Assembly (NCBI RefSeq): GCF_050003625.1
Contig: NC_134397.1
Location: 153,656,691 to 153,720,690 of the forward strand
Direction of reading: 5' to 3'
Length of the DNA: 64,000 nt
Source of the DNA: Haematobia irritans
Taxonomy: Eukaryota > Arthropoda > Insecta > Diptera > Muscidae
The position numbers and the translations under genes were made by a program. Below are positions 1 to 10,776 of this stretch, piece after piece. The notes below the pieces were generated by a model. It ran no database searches. It was not told the DNA's origin and saw only the letters and a program-made list of their open reading frames with translations. Numbering within the stretch: the first letter of the stretch is position 1; each line of letters begins with the position of its first letter.

Positions 1-125
1 AATGAATATAGTGCCCTTTCGTTATTTTTATGAAGACCCCTGATTTCTTTTAACGAACGAAAAACCTCCCGGTTTCTATCTCTATTTCTTTCTCTATACT
101 CTCTCTCTCTCTCTGTCGCTCTCTG
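1..125. repeat. Fragment of unclassified dispersed repeat
   Basis: Bases 8-60 match 17712-17764, and the CT-rich stretch at about 65-125 matches the one ending near 18104. This is a truncated copy of the repeat described at 17704-18104. The CTCTCT run at about 98-124 is a simple-sequence tract within it. No coding potential is seen. Confidence 0.6.
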
Positions 126-373
126 AATAAAATATCACAACATATATATGTTTACTCGAAATTTGTAAATTTATATATGTTTACATTCACACATATTATT
201 TTTATAAAACATTCATGCCCCAAACATAATATATGCTAACATATTAACATATGTGTCCCAAACATTTAGTTTTAGTTTAGGAACATTACATGTTTGCACT
301 TAAATATATTGTGTTTAAAATTTGTGCCCGAAACACATTTTGTTTATATGAAAAACATATTTTTCTAACAGTG
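126..373. mobile_element. MITE-A fragment (AACATAT-rich)
   Basis: The sequence is rich in the partly palindromic motif CAAACATAT/ATATGTTTG. It ends in CAGTG followed by TA at 374-375, after which a DINE-F1 monomer resumes in register. Similar pieces lie at 5739-5987 and 18105-18358, and full-length relatives at 13030-14004 and 15301-16246. TA flanks and short inverted ends suggest a Tc1/mariner-type non-autonomous element. The left end is not complete. Confidence 0.6.
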
Positions 374-375
374 TA

Positions 376-1043
376 CTAACACCATGTACCAAATTTCAGC
401 CGGATCGTATGCAATTTGCTTCTCGTAGAGGCTCCGCAAACCAAATCTGGGGATCGGTTTATATGAGGGCTATATAATTATGGACCGATGTGGACCAATT
501 TTTGCATGGTTGTTAGAGATTATATGCATGTACCAAATTTCAACCGGATCGGATGAAATTTGCTTCTCTTAGAGGCTCCGCAAGCCAAATCGGGGGATCG
601 GTTTATATAGGGACTATATATAATTATGTATCGCTGTGCACCAATTTTTGGATGGTTGTTATAGATCATACGCTGACACCATGTACCAAATTTCAGCCGG
701 ATCGGATGAAATTTGCTTCTCTTAGAGGCCTCGCAAGCCAAATTTGGGGGTCCGTTTATATGGGGGCTATACGTAAAAGTGGACCGATATGGCCCATCTG
801 CAATACCGTCTGACCTACATCAATAACAACTACTTGTGCCAAGTTTCAAGTCGATGGCTTGTTTCGTTTGGAAGTTAGCGTGATTTCAACAGACGGGCGG
901 ACGGACGGACATGCTCAGATCGACTACGAATTTCACCACGACCCAGAATATATATATACTTTTAGGATCTTAGAGCAATCTTTCGATGTATTACAAACGG
1001 AATGACAAAGTTAATTTACCCCCATCCTATGGTGGAGGGTATA
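376..1043 (+). mobile_element. DINE-F1 element, 5'-truncated (copy a)
   Basis: About two and a half 153-bp DINE-F1 monomers (cores ATATGGGGGCTATA and CCAAATTTCAGCCGGATC) are followed by the conserved DINE block: GATTTCAACAGACGG, a GACGGACGG run, a TATATATACTTT segment, and the hairpin at 1015-1043 ending GGTGGAGGGTATA. The 5' end with its GGCC hairpin is missing. The frame open at 553-813 reflects the 51-codon monomer and is not taken as a gene. Confidence 0.75.
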
Positions 1044-1345
1044 AAACCGACTTCGTTGAAAAATTTATCGACTTTTGGACAAGGATAAAAACTATATATC
1101 AAAGACATGCGTCTTCTATGCTAAGCAAAATTTGGATTCGTATTTTAAGGACATGGAACCTTTGGAGGCACGACTATATATTTTTGTTTTTAGTGTAACT
1201 GCCCTTCATAAAAGCAACGAAATTTCATTGATTTTCGTAAATTTTACGAGGAACTTTTTATGGATTTAAAAATGCCTCTAGATTTCTATTTTCAAGCAAC
1301 TGTGACAAAAATTGCGGCTTCAATTCTCTCAACAATGAAGTCGGG
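1044..1345. repeat. REP-K fragment and AT-rich remainder
   Basis: Bases 1047-1195 match the REP-K copies near 43950-44075, 45095-45245 and 56690-56850 (shared cores CGACTTTTGGACAAGG, GCGTCTTCTATGCTAAGC and TATTTTAAGGACATGGAA). From about 1200 to 1345 I recognise nothing. No supported gene. Confidence 0.55.
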
Positions 1346-1356
1346 ACACGCAGTCT

Positions 1357-2200
1357 AATCGAGAAAATTTTCTATAAAAATAAAATTTTGACAACATTTT
1401 CTATAGAAATAAAATTTTGACAAAATTTTCTATAGAAATAAAATCTAGGCATTTTTTTTTTTAAATAAAATTTTGAAAACAAATTTTTTTGAAATACAAT
1501 TTTGATAAAATTTTCTATAGAATTAAAATGTTGACAAAATTTGCTATAGAAATAAAATGTTGACAAATTTTTCTATAGAAATAAAATTTTGACAAAATTT
1601 TCTATAGAAATAAAATTTTGGCAAAATTTTCTATAAAAATAAAATTTTGACAAAACTTTCTATAGAAATTAAAGTTTGACAAAATTTTCTATAGAAATAA
1701 AATTTTGACAAAATTGTCTATTGAAATAATTACAATTTTGCCAAATTTTCTATAGAAATAAAATTTTGATTATTAATTTTGTTCGGCTTGAGGTCATAGA
1801 AACAATCGATTATTGATTTGTTTTAATATTTATTTCCAATATTTCGGTTAGTGCCACTAACCATCTTCTGGTTAGTGGCACTAACTATAGAAATATAATT
1901 TTGACAAAATTTTCATTTGAAATACAATTTGGATAAAATTTTCAATAAACATAAAATTTTGACAACATTTTCTATAGAAATAAAATTTTGACAAAATTTT
2001 CTATAGAAATAAAATTTTTTTTTTGAAATAAAATTTTGACAACATTTTCTATAGAAATAAAATGTTGACCAAATTTTCTATAAAAAATTAACATTTTCTG
2101 TAGAAATAAATTTTTTACAAAATTTGCATATAAATAAAAATGTTGCAAAATTTTCATAGAAATAAAATTTTGCAAAATAAGATTTTTTTGTTTTGTAGTT
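1357..2200 (-). repeat. SAT29 satellite array
   Basis: Tandem copies of the 29-bp unit read as CTATAGAAATAAAATTTTGAC on the plus strand, with moderate divergence and T-run indels. The array is interrupted at about 1770-1888 by non-satellite sequence containing a perfect hairpin at 1847-1885. The frames open on the minus strand (YFYRKFCQ-type repeats) arise because 3 x 29 bp equals 29 codons; they are not genes. Confidence 0.9.
1847..1885. other. Perfect 17-bp inverted repeat, 5-nt loop
   Basis: Arms at 1847-1863 and 1869-1885 are exact reverse complements (GTTAGTGCCACTAACCA and its partner) around the loop TCTTC. The minus strand reads CAGAAGA, then a GGTTAGT/ACTAACC stem, then GAAAT, which resembles a hammerhead ribozyme core (CUGANGA-stem-GAAA) with one core mismatch. 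Function is not claimed. Confidence 0.6.
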
Positions 2201-3810
2201 TTTTGGTAAAATTCTCTACACTTTGGTATATAATTTTTGGCTCGAGTGACAACCGTGTTTATGTGGCATACTATTAACTCTACTATTCATCTTCACTCAT
2301 TCTAATCGAGAAAATGAGATGAGCATGGGATTGTCTTAAAACTTATGAGCATAAAAAATATATGTTGTACTTTATTTAGACAGCATTCGATGTGGTACGA
2401 CAACACACATTCCATGATGGAAGTTACAAGAAACCGTAATAATTTATCTAATCCAACGAAGGCAATACAAACCCGCTAGATCATTTACGAAATATCTACA
2501 TTTGAAGTAGAAATATAAAGAGGGGAAGCGGATGTTTATTTCTACGAACTCAATGAGTGGAAACGGAATTTCTCCACGTGAGCTTCATTATATTGAAGCT
2601 CTCTTCTTATTGAAGAGAGAAAACAAGAGGGTATGCTCTCTTGTGTTTTCTTTTTGTTTTGTTTCTCTTGAGCATTAGCTTGTTTGTTTTTTTTTTTTCT
2701 TTCCATCAGATGGAACCGTTTGATCAAAGACAATAAACTCTAAGAAGATAGGAGATTGGCTACTGAGGAGATCAAACCATTTACCGTGTTAGTTTCATAC
2801 TCGAACCAAACGCGTATACAACAAGTATTGACATAGCATTAAAATGCAAATAAAAAGAAATTAAGTGCACGAAATAAATTTCCATAAATGGAAAATGTAA
2901 TTTTTTTGTTGTTGCCTAAAATGTAACATTGTTTACTTAAGAAAATTAAGTTTTTCATTTAAAAAAAGGAAACGAAAAACAAATAAAAAATTACGAACAT
3001 GTATGGAACTAACGTGGTAAATGCAACATTTGGTATGACGCAAGCCAATTTCCTATCATCCTAGAGTTTATTGTCTTTGCGTTTGATTGCATGTGTTTTA
3101 AATTTTTTACATGTATACAAAAAATGCAAAGCCTAACATAAGCTATACCGATCCTTGTTATTGGGGTGGGGTATATAAAACGAAAGGCATAATACATATA
3201 ATACGAATAAAAATATAACACGTATTAACTAGCAACTAAATAGCGACTGTGAAATTTGGAGGGGGAATCTACAAATCTAGCAACAATCAGTCTTACTATA
3301 TGTTTACGTGGCTTTGTGCTGTTGTTGTATTGTGTTACTCTGTGTGTGTGTGTGTATTATGGGGGAAGGAAAAAAACATAAAGCAAATCCAATGAGGTAC
3401 AGTAAACACTCAGAAAACATTTACGTTCCTTTTTGTGTTTTCGCATATTAAAATTTTTGATTAATTGCGATTGCAGTTGTACGATTTTGATTGAATGAAG
3501 AGAACTGAGTTCTCATATTTATGAACTCTTCTGGAAGAGTCTTTATCTCTTTAACTATTACTTTAGCAAACTATCGTTTGACTTATCCATGCAAACGAGT
3601 TGATTGATTTTGTTTTGTTTTACATAGGTATACGATGTTGAGCGGATATGTTTGTAAATCAAACGCTAACAACAACAAGAAAAACTAATGATTTTCAGAA
3701 TACATTCTCATCATTTCAACAGAATTATATGTATATACGAATTCGAAAAGGCATTAAATGTACGTATATGTACATTTGGGATGTAATAGAGGATCAGATT
3801 ATTTCATGCT

Positions 3811-4158
3811 AGGTTAGGTTAGGTTATGTGGCAGCCCGATATTTCAGGCTCACTTAGACTATTCAATCCATTGTGATACCACATTGGTGAACTTCTCTCT
3901 TATCACTGAGTGCTGCCCGATTCCATGTTAAGCTCAATGACAAGGGACCTCCTTTTTATAGCCGAGTCCGAACGGCGTTCCACATTGCAGTGAAACCACT
4001 TAGAGAAGCTTTGAAACCCTCAGAAATGTCACCAGCATTACTGAGGTGGGATAATCCACCGCTGAAAATCTTTTTGGTGTTCGGTCGAAGCAGGAATCGA
4101 ACCCACGACCTTGTGTATGCAAGGCGGGCATGCTAACCATTGCACCACGGTGGCTCCC
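3811..4158 (-). mobile_element. SINE-1, complete tRNA-derived SINE with 12-bp target duplication
   Basis: The minus strand starts with a tRNA-like head (A box TGGTGCAATGG, B box GGTTCGATTCC), continues through a body, and ends in ...GGGCTGCCACATAACC with a (CCTAA)n-like tail. It is flanked by TTATTTCATGCT at 3799-3810 and 4159-4170. The REP-2K copies near 11311 and 19346 carry the uninterrupted site, which confirms the ends. Length 348 bp. Its last ~65 bp before the tail match 42094-42157, the 3' end of the LINE relic, suggesting mobilisation by that LINE family. Confidence 0.93.
4093..4147 (-). promoter_or_regulatory. Internal RNA polymerase III promoter of SINE-1
   Basis: B box (GGTTCGATTCC on the minus strand) lies at 4093-4103 and A box (TGGTGCAATGG) at 4137-4147. 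The ~33-bp spacing is typical of a tRNA-type promoter. Activity is inferred, not shown. Confidence 0.65.
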
Positions 4159-5050
4159 TTATTTCATGCTAAATACATTAAAAAAATACAAAAGAGACAA
4201 ATAAAAAAATACCTTTTATTGATTTTTTTAGCATTCTGAAAGCACTTCAGTATTAGTTTATCGAAAATGTCCACATTAATTTTGGATTGATTTATTGAGT
4301 ACAAGTGCACAATAAAAATTCGAAACACACAATATATAAACCCTTAGAATATGAACTTATTAAATTTCACACATTGAATAAATGAAACACAAATCTATTG
4401 ATCACAACTAAAATAGGGTAGAATCTGTATTTTGAATGACGATAAAAAATAAACCGAGTAGCACGAGCTTTCAAATTGCACTAATCGTTTAACAGGGAAA
4501 GCGGAAGTAAACAACCTCACAATTTAAAGAGTAGAAACGGAAATTCTACAAATTTCTCTCTGAAACTCTCCGCTCTCCAAGCAGAGTTCTGTATAATCTC
4601 ATGTTAATCTAATTTTCTCCATTAGAATGAGCGAAGATGAAAACTAGATCTCTTTATTGACAATTATGTTTAACTCAAAACCAAGGAGTATTTCTCTTGT
4701 TAAAACGCTTAGTACATTAGATTGATTATTCCCACATGGGTCATTAAATGTAGTGCACAACCTTAATGCGTAAATTCATACATATTGAATAAAAAAACAC
4801 ACCATAGAAACATTTAAACCACAAGCACACAAATTAATTAAAAACTCTAAACATGTACCTATTCTGATAAATGAACCGTTAGCTTCCTAATTAGATGATG
4901 TGCAACACCTCTACCACTTAAATGTATTTAAGTGAGGGAGGTGTTGCAAATACAAATTCTCTCTACCTCTATTTTCAGAGTGGAAGAGAGAGAGAGCGCG
5001 AAACAAAACCAAAACTGATTTCATCAATGATGCCAATATGGTGCTTTTAG

Positions 5051-5738
5051 CACTATTCTCTTTACTCCGAATACGCAATTTAATTTTCAAATTAAATAAT
5101 ATTTAGACTCCAATTTTTGGCGAAGCCTTATTAACATTCCAAGCGCATAGCTAAAACAAATGAACACGTAAAACAGTTTTCCGAAACAACATACAAGCAG
5201 TTTCAAAAAATTGCTCTCTTTTGATTCTCTCGCTGTGTTATGTTGACCACAGACATTATAATAAATACATAGATGATCCACTATTCTCTTTAAAAAAAAT
5301 GTGTCAGTTCCAAAAATTAATTTTCTGACATTTCGTTTTGATTTTTATTTTTTGTAAAGAGTCAGTCCCAAACATTAATTTTCGTGCATTTGCTTTTGTA
5401 TTGTTCGTAAAGAGCAATGCTGCTCAAAATTAAATTTCGTATTTTCGCGGTTTTGGTCACAATTTTTTGTTCAAATATGAACTTTTAATATAAATCCTCT
5501 GGTGCATCATAAACGGTCCAATTTTGTGTAAAATTGGTAAACTACAAAAAGGAAAACGAAAGAGATTGTAAGCGTGCTCTTATTTTTTCGTCTATTCTTA
5601 ATCTATTGAAGTGTCAAACATAGTTTGACACCCATGGCTCATCTATATGTTATATTGTCTATGATGTTGACATCTTTCGTCAGCCCTCCCGGGTTCTTTC
5701 TCTATACTCTCTCTGTCTCTGTCGCTCCCTGAATAAAA
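5051..5738. repeat. Unclassified repeat segment next to REP-2K alpha
   Basis: Bases about 5085-5245 and 5665-5738 match 17900-18104 (shared AAATAATATTTAGACT, CAGTTTTCCGAAACAACATA, ATCTTTCGTCA). Bases about 5290-5650 have no second copy that I recognise here. No gene-like frame. Confidence 0.5.
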
Positions 5739-5987
5739 TATCACAACATATATATGTTTACTCGAAATTTGTAAATTTATATATGTTTACATTCACACAT
5801 ATTAGTTTTATTAAACATTCATGCCCCAAACATTATATATTCTAACATATTAACATATGTGTCCCAAACATTTAATGCTAGTTTAGGAACATTACATTTT
5901 TGCACTCAAATATATTGGTTTAAAACTTGTGCCCGAAACACATTTTGTTTAAATCGGAACATATGAAAAACATATTTTTGAACAGTG
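5739..5987. mobile_element. MITE-A fragment
   Basis: Same internal sequence as 126-373 and 18105-18358, ending CAGTG at 5983-5987 and followed by TA. The left end merges with CT-rich repeat rather than showing its own inverted repeat. Confidence 0.6.
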
Positions 5988-5989
5988 TA

Positions 5990-6497
5990 GCAGTAGGCAA
6001 AAAGTGATTCTTTCTATTAATACCGGTAATCAAAATCATATCTTGAGGTCCGGGTTCGGCTCTACAGTGGGCACCGTTAATAGTAGCGATAAGTAGTGCC
6101 AAATTACATTTCAGAAAAAAATTGCCAATAAAATATACCTTTGTTTTCTAAAGTTGGATAGTACATAATTTATATTACAAAATAACATCCATCCATTCAT
6201 GTCGTGGAGAGTGGTATAGCTATACCACTAGTGTGTTGGATTACAAAACAACAGGGGTGAGTTCGCACTTTTTGGGTATCTTTATGGTAAAGATATTATT
6301 TTTGGAGAGCTGGTATACTTGCGAAGAAGTACTTATGTTATTTTTCGACTGCTGGTATGCTTGCACGGAAGTACTTTCCTCCAATGTCATGCCCGTGTAA
6401 AAGTATTACTACTGATATATGTACGAGAAAGTTGTTACCAATTTGGCGCAGGCATACTTGTACTCATACCTGGTAATAGTTAGGAGCTTTTGTTGGG
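5990..6497. other. Low-copy sequence with a 20-bp perfect palindrome
   Basis: I see no second copy of this segment in the window and no supported gene. A perfect 20-bp palindrome, AGTGGTATAGCTATACCACT, lies at 6210-6229. Confidence 0.4.
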
Positions 6498-6668
6498 ATA
6501 TACCCCGTATGGACTAACTTACAATTGAGAAGACGGTGTTAAGAAGTTTTCAGATACCTTGCCATCGGCAAGAGTTGCCGCAACCCAAGTAACTCGATTG
6601 TGGATGGCAGTCTTTAGTACAAGTTTCTATACAATCCATGGTGGAGGGTACATAAGATTCGGCATGGC
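6498..6668 (-). mobile_element. DINE-F1 5'-end fragment
   Basis: Matches the terminal segment of intact DINE-F1 copies (38088-38250, 47230-47395): ACCCCGTATGG, GCAAGAGTTGCCGCAACCCA, CATGGTGGAGGGTACATAAG, GATTCGGC. It is cut at the GGCC hairpin by the neighbouring DINE-F3. Confidence 0.7.
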
Positions 6669-8249
6669 AGTAAGTTCGGCCGGGGAAAATCTTAAATACC
6701 CACCACCATGAATCAACTATTATAGTTTCCTTTGAAATTTCAGGGGGGAGATATTCTCCCAAGCAAAGCAGTTCAAGCAGTACACTTCCCGAAGATAAAT
6801 TTAAGGATTTTTTTTATGAAGACCATATCATATTCTTGATTTATAAGAACCATTTTTGTTTTAGAGGAGTCATTAACATATCTTGTAAGTGCGCTAGAAA
6901 ATGATGAAATAACGCTTTGATTTGAAATCTCAAATCTTTAGATTTTCACCCCCATTGATTAGATGATTACGAGTGTTAAAATCTGGAAATTTTCCATTCA
7001 GTTTCAAGCATTTTTCATGATCAGTGCACCTTCTATACCCTCAAGAAGTGAAATCGGTCTATATGGAGGCCCTCCCAAATAGACCGATGAAAACTAAATC
7101 CTATACACGTTTTTTCCAGTATATTTATAATTTCAGGCAAATCGGATAAAAAGTACGGTTTCCACAAGCCCAAAAAACAAAATCGAGAGATCGGTCTATA
7201 CTAAAACTTTGACCGATACTCACCATTTTCGGCGCGCCTCTTTATGGTCCTACAATATCTCTAGATTTCCAATTTCAGGCAAATTGGGAAAAAGTTACGG
7301 ATTTTATAAGCCTAAAAAGTAAAATCGGGAGATCGTTCTATATGGGGGCTAGAGGTATTCTTGGACCATAATGAGATGTGCCGAAAATGGTGATTATCGG
7401 ACCATGTTTTGATATAGCCCCCATATAGACCGATCTTCCGATTTTACTTCTGAGGCATCTAGAATCCGGAGTTTTTATCCAATTTTCCAGTAATTGGAAA
7501 TCGAGGGCCATAAAAGGTGTGCCGAATATATTGTGTGTCGGTACAGTTCTTGATATAGCCCCCTTATAAATCGGCCCTCCGGTTTGGGGTCTAGATTCTA
7601 GAACTACAATTATATGTGCTGAATACTCAATATAATGAATGTGTATCCCTCCATGTTTTTGACATAGCCCCCATTAGACCGGTCTCCCGATTTAAGTCCT
7701 AGGGTTTCTAGAAATTGTAGTTTTTATCCGATTTGTCAAAAATTGAAAATATACTGCCATTTTGGACCCACAAAATAGTGTATATGATTTAGTTTTTATC
7801 GGTCCATTTGGTAAGCCCTCCATATAGACCGATTTCAGATCTTGAAGGTACAGAAGGTGCACTGATAATGAAAATTGCTTGAAACTGAATGAAAAACTGT
7901 CCACATTTTACTTCTCGTAATCATTTAAATAATTGTGGTAAATATCTACAGATTTTTGATTTCAAATCAAGGCGTTATTTCATAATTTTCTTGTACACTT
8001 ACAAGAGATGTTAATGATTTCTCTAAAATTCAAATAAAAAATGGTTCTTATAAATCCAGAATCTGATCTAGTCTTCATAGGTAAAATCTTTACATTTATC
8101 TTCGAGTAGCGTACTGGTTGAGCTGATCTGCTTGGGAAAATATCTGTCATCAAACCCCTCTGAAATATTCAAAGGAAACTATTATATTTGATTCATGATG
8201 GTGGGTATTTAAGATTCGGCCCGGCCGAACTTACTGCTGTATATACTTG
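6669..8249. mobile_element. Foldback DINE-F3: two 5' halves joined head to head
   Basis: The left end reads AAGTTCGGCC...AAATACCCACCACCATGAATC. The right end carries the same sequence inverted and finishes ACTGCTGTATATACTTG at 8249. The arms (about 6669-7380 and 7420-8249) contain matching landmarks in inverse order, including the 153-bp monomers with ATATGGGGGCTA. The centre at about 7390-7420 brings two monomers face to face. The hairpin (TATACCC) end present in DINE-F3 copies at 32415-34912 and 48725-50290 is absent, so this is a rearranged, snap-back derivative. Confidence 0.7.
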
Positions 8250-8267
8250 TTTTTTTTTATTGTAAAC

Positions 8268-9492
8268 CAGAGCTTCCCAACCCAATTTGCTCCACGCCCC
8301 CCCAAAAAATGTATCAATTTCGTCGCGCCCCCAACCCAAACAAACAGAAATAAATATTAACTAAAGCTGAAATTATGATTAACAATAATTAATTAAATAA
8401 TTAAAAATAAAAATGTTTATGAATATTAATATAAAAGAATTTATCAATTAGTGGGAAATTTGGCAATTGTTCCTTTCATTAGCTAGATTTTTAATATTTG
8501 GTACTATTACTGATAAAGTACGCCTTAAATCAGTTTCAACATGAGGGCAAGACAGATATTTTGACTTTGTCTAAAAGTGACGAAAATGATTTCAAAATTT
8601 TTAAAATGTGAATACAAAAGTGCCTAGCAAAAAAAAGTGGAAGTTCTTCTAAAGGCACAACTTTAAAACCGCTTCCAAAGATGTTCTTTATTTTAACTGT
8701 ACAGGAAGTTCATTTGAGTCAATTTTTTCTAACTCGCTTTTTTCAAATTTTTAATGGGAAATTTAAAGTTTTAAATGGGTTAAAAACAGATCAAAATTAA
8801 TAAAATAGTGCAATTTTTTTAAATTTTGCCGAAAAAAGTGCTAAATCCTTTTTAGAAAAATTGAGAATTTTTGAAAATATTTGATGTCAAACGCTCCAGA
8901 CAAGCTTATAATGCATTAAAAATAACTAAAAAATTTTAAAAATTATTTATTCGTCAAAATATCACAAAATTTCTTAATTCACATCCAAATCACTGGATTC
9001 GCATCACACCTTAAGAAGTGATGCAAATTCAGTGCAACGGCTGTTGAAATGGTGGACATCCGTCCTATGACAAACCCATGTTAAAATCATCGCTTCTGCG
9101 CCAATTTTGCACCACTTCCGGATCCAAAAAGAACATTTTCACTACTTTTTGGCGACGTTTTTTTTTTTGCTGGGTGTGTACTGGTTCTGATATTTTAGCA
9201 AGAAATGTAGCCGTTGCAAATAAAGTGAACGACTAATAATGGGAAACCTACAACAAGTTATAGAATTGAATGTAACTTTTATTCTTTCTCACTGTGGTTA
9301 TAAATGAAAATTTCGAAATGTTCGAATGGTATGCTCTTTTGTAGTATATTATTGATGTTCTGTTGAACTTAACAATTGGTGTTGTTTTAACAAATTTAAT
9401 GATGCAAAACCTGCTCAACCAAAAATGACGCTGCGCCCCCCCCTGGAACCTCGTGGTGCCCCTCTAGGGGGGCGCCCCCATTTGGGAAGCTC
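8268..9492. mobile_element. hAT-like non-autonomous element with C-rich caps
   Basis: Left end CAGAGCTTCCCAACCCAATT and right end ATTTGGGAAGCTC are inverted repeats. Each is followed inward by a C/G-rich tract (ACGCCCCCCC, GCGCCCCC) unlike the AT-rich surroundings. The CAGAG start is hAT-like. I could not find a convincing 8-bp target duplication, perhaps because DINE-F3 lies within 20 bp of the left end. MITE-B copy 1 lies inside. No transposase frame. Confidence 0.5.
8625..9174. mobile_element. MITE-B copy 1
   Basis: Colinear with the copy at 36486-38693 once its DINE is removed. It runs from GCAAAAAAAAGTGGAAGTTC to TTTTTTTGCTGGG, with the shared core GAAGTGATGCAAATTCAGTG and CACTTCCGGATCC near the right end. 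Ends are inverted repeats of GCAAAAAAA. It is nested inside the hAT-like element at 8268-9492. Confidence 0.75.
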
Positions 9493-9577
9493 AATTCTTG
9501 AAAATGCACTAAGAAGGCAATTTTGTGCTTTTTAGAAATCAAAAAGCACTAAATTTGGTGCTAAAAGCACCAAATTG
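9493..9577. mobile_element. End fragment of CAGTGTTGCC-type hAT element
   Basis: The reverse complement begins CAGTGATGCCAATTTGGTGC and continues TTTTAGCACC, matching the left end of the complete element at 10028-10873. It is truncated after about 85 bp. Confidence 0.6.
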
Positions 9578-9589
9578 GCATCACTGATG

Positions 9590-10739
9590 AACCCTGTTAT
9601 TATTTTGTTTCGCTCTCTCTCTATTTGAAAAGAGAGGTAGCGAGCATTTGCGTTTACCACACTTCCCCTCACTTAAATGTGTTTATAATCATCTAATTAG
9701 GAATCTAACTGTTCATTTGTCAGAATAGGTACATGATTTAGAGTTTTTAATTACTTTGTGTGCTTATGATTAAAATGTTTCTATGGTATGTTTTTTTATG
9801 CAATATGTATGCATTTACGCATTAAGGTTGTGCACTACATTTAAAGATCCATGTGGGAATAATCAATTTAATGTACTAAGCGTTTCAAGAGAAATTCTCC
9901 ACGGTTTCAAGTAAAACATAATTATCCCCCTCCCATGTGTATTAAACTATTTACTCAATAAGGAGATTAGTTTTCATCTTCGCTCACTCTCATGGAAAAA
10001 ATGAGATTAATATGAGATTATATTGAACAGTGTTGCCAATTTGGTGCTTTTAGCACCAAATTTAGTGCTTTTTGATTTCTAAAAAGCACCAAATTGCCTT
10101 TTTGGTGCCTTTTCAAAAAAAGCACCAACTTGGTGCTTTCTGGCATTTTCATTTAGTGCTTTTGGTGCTTTTTTATTTTGAACAGTATTAAGTTTAATTG
10201 ATACAAAAATTTTGATTAGACTTTCAAGAGCCGAAGAAAATCAAATTTATTGCAAAATATAGAATTTGATTGTAATGAAGTTGGTATTGATTATTTTTAA
10301 TTAATATTGTTATTTAGGGTATTCTGTAGGAAAGTCGAGCGATGAGTGTCGAATTTGTGAATTTGGTAAAGATGTCATTAAAAACGTTTGTATTAAATTC
10401 ACAAAAGCACGCACAACTGAAATAAGCAATAGACTCCTTCCATATATTAATATTTTGAAAGTTGAAAAACATCACTGATCAAATGTTCGAGTTTTGCCGC
10501 TAAAGTGAAAACTATATCAGGAAAAAAGGCATAAAATTATGCATATTTGCTGCAAATTTTATTATAACTTGATGGGGAATAGTTAAAAGAAAATTTTCAC
10601 AAAGTTTGTATTCCTTAAAATTAATTATTAAAGAAAAGTAATTGTGAAAAATGACTATTTTAGCTGCTAAACTCGATCTTAATACCCACCTTAACTTCTT
10701 AAAATTAAATTTACAAAAGTTCTATAATACATCTTCGGA

Positions 10740-10776
<37 letters not shown>

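Larger units (their letters stand above)
2264..5050 (-). repeat. REP-2K copy alpha (inverted)
   Basis: Colinear in reverse complement with 9590-12535. Shared landmarks include GAGAATTTCCGTTTCCACTC, AACATCCGCTTCCCCTC, ATACGAATATAAA, CAACATCGTATACCTATG and TTTAGCATGAAATAAT. Without the SINE-1 at 3811-4158 it is about 2.4 kb. It abuts SAT29 through the junction GGCTCGAGTGACAACC at about 2242, as other copies do. No frame is conserved between copies, so it appears non-coding. No transposase, reverse transcriptase or clear terminal repeat is seen, and the class is unknown. A diverged internal duplication lies near its two ends (around GTAGAATTTTCG and GTGGAGAATTTCCG). Confidence 0.75.

Noticed and set aside
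3811..3826. Telomere-like CCTAA repeats
   Set aside because: They are the 3' tail of SINE-1 inside a defined target duplication, not a telomeric tract.
8268..9492. 8-bp target duplication for the CAGAGCTTCCCAA element
   Set aside because: TTGTAAAC on the left and TTCTTGAA on the right agree at only about half the positions, so no duplication is claimed.
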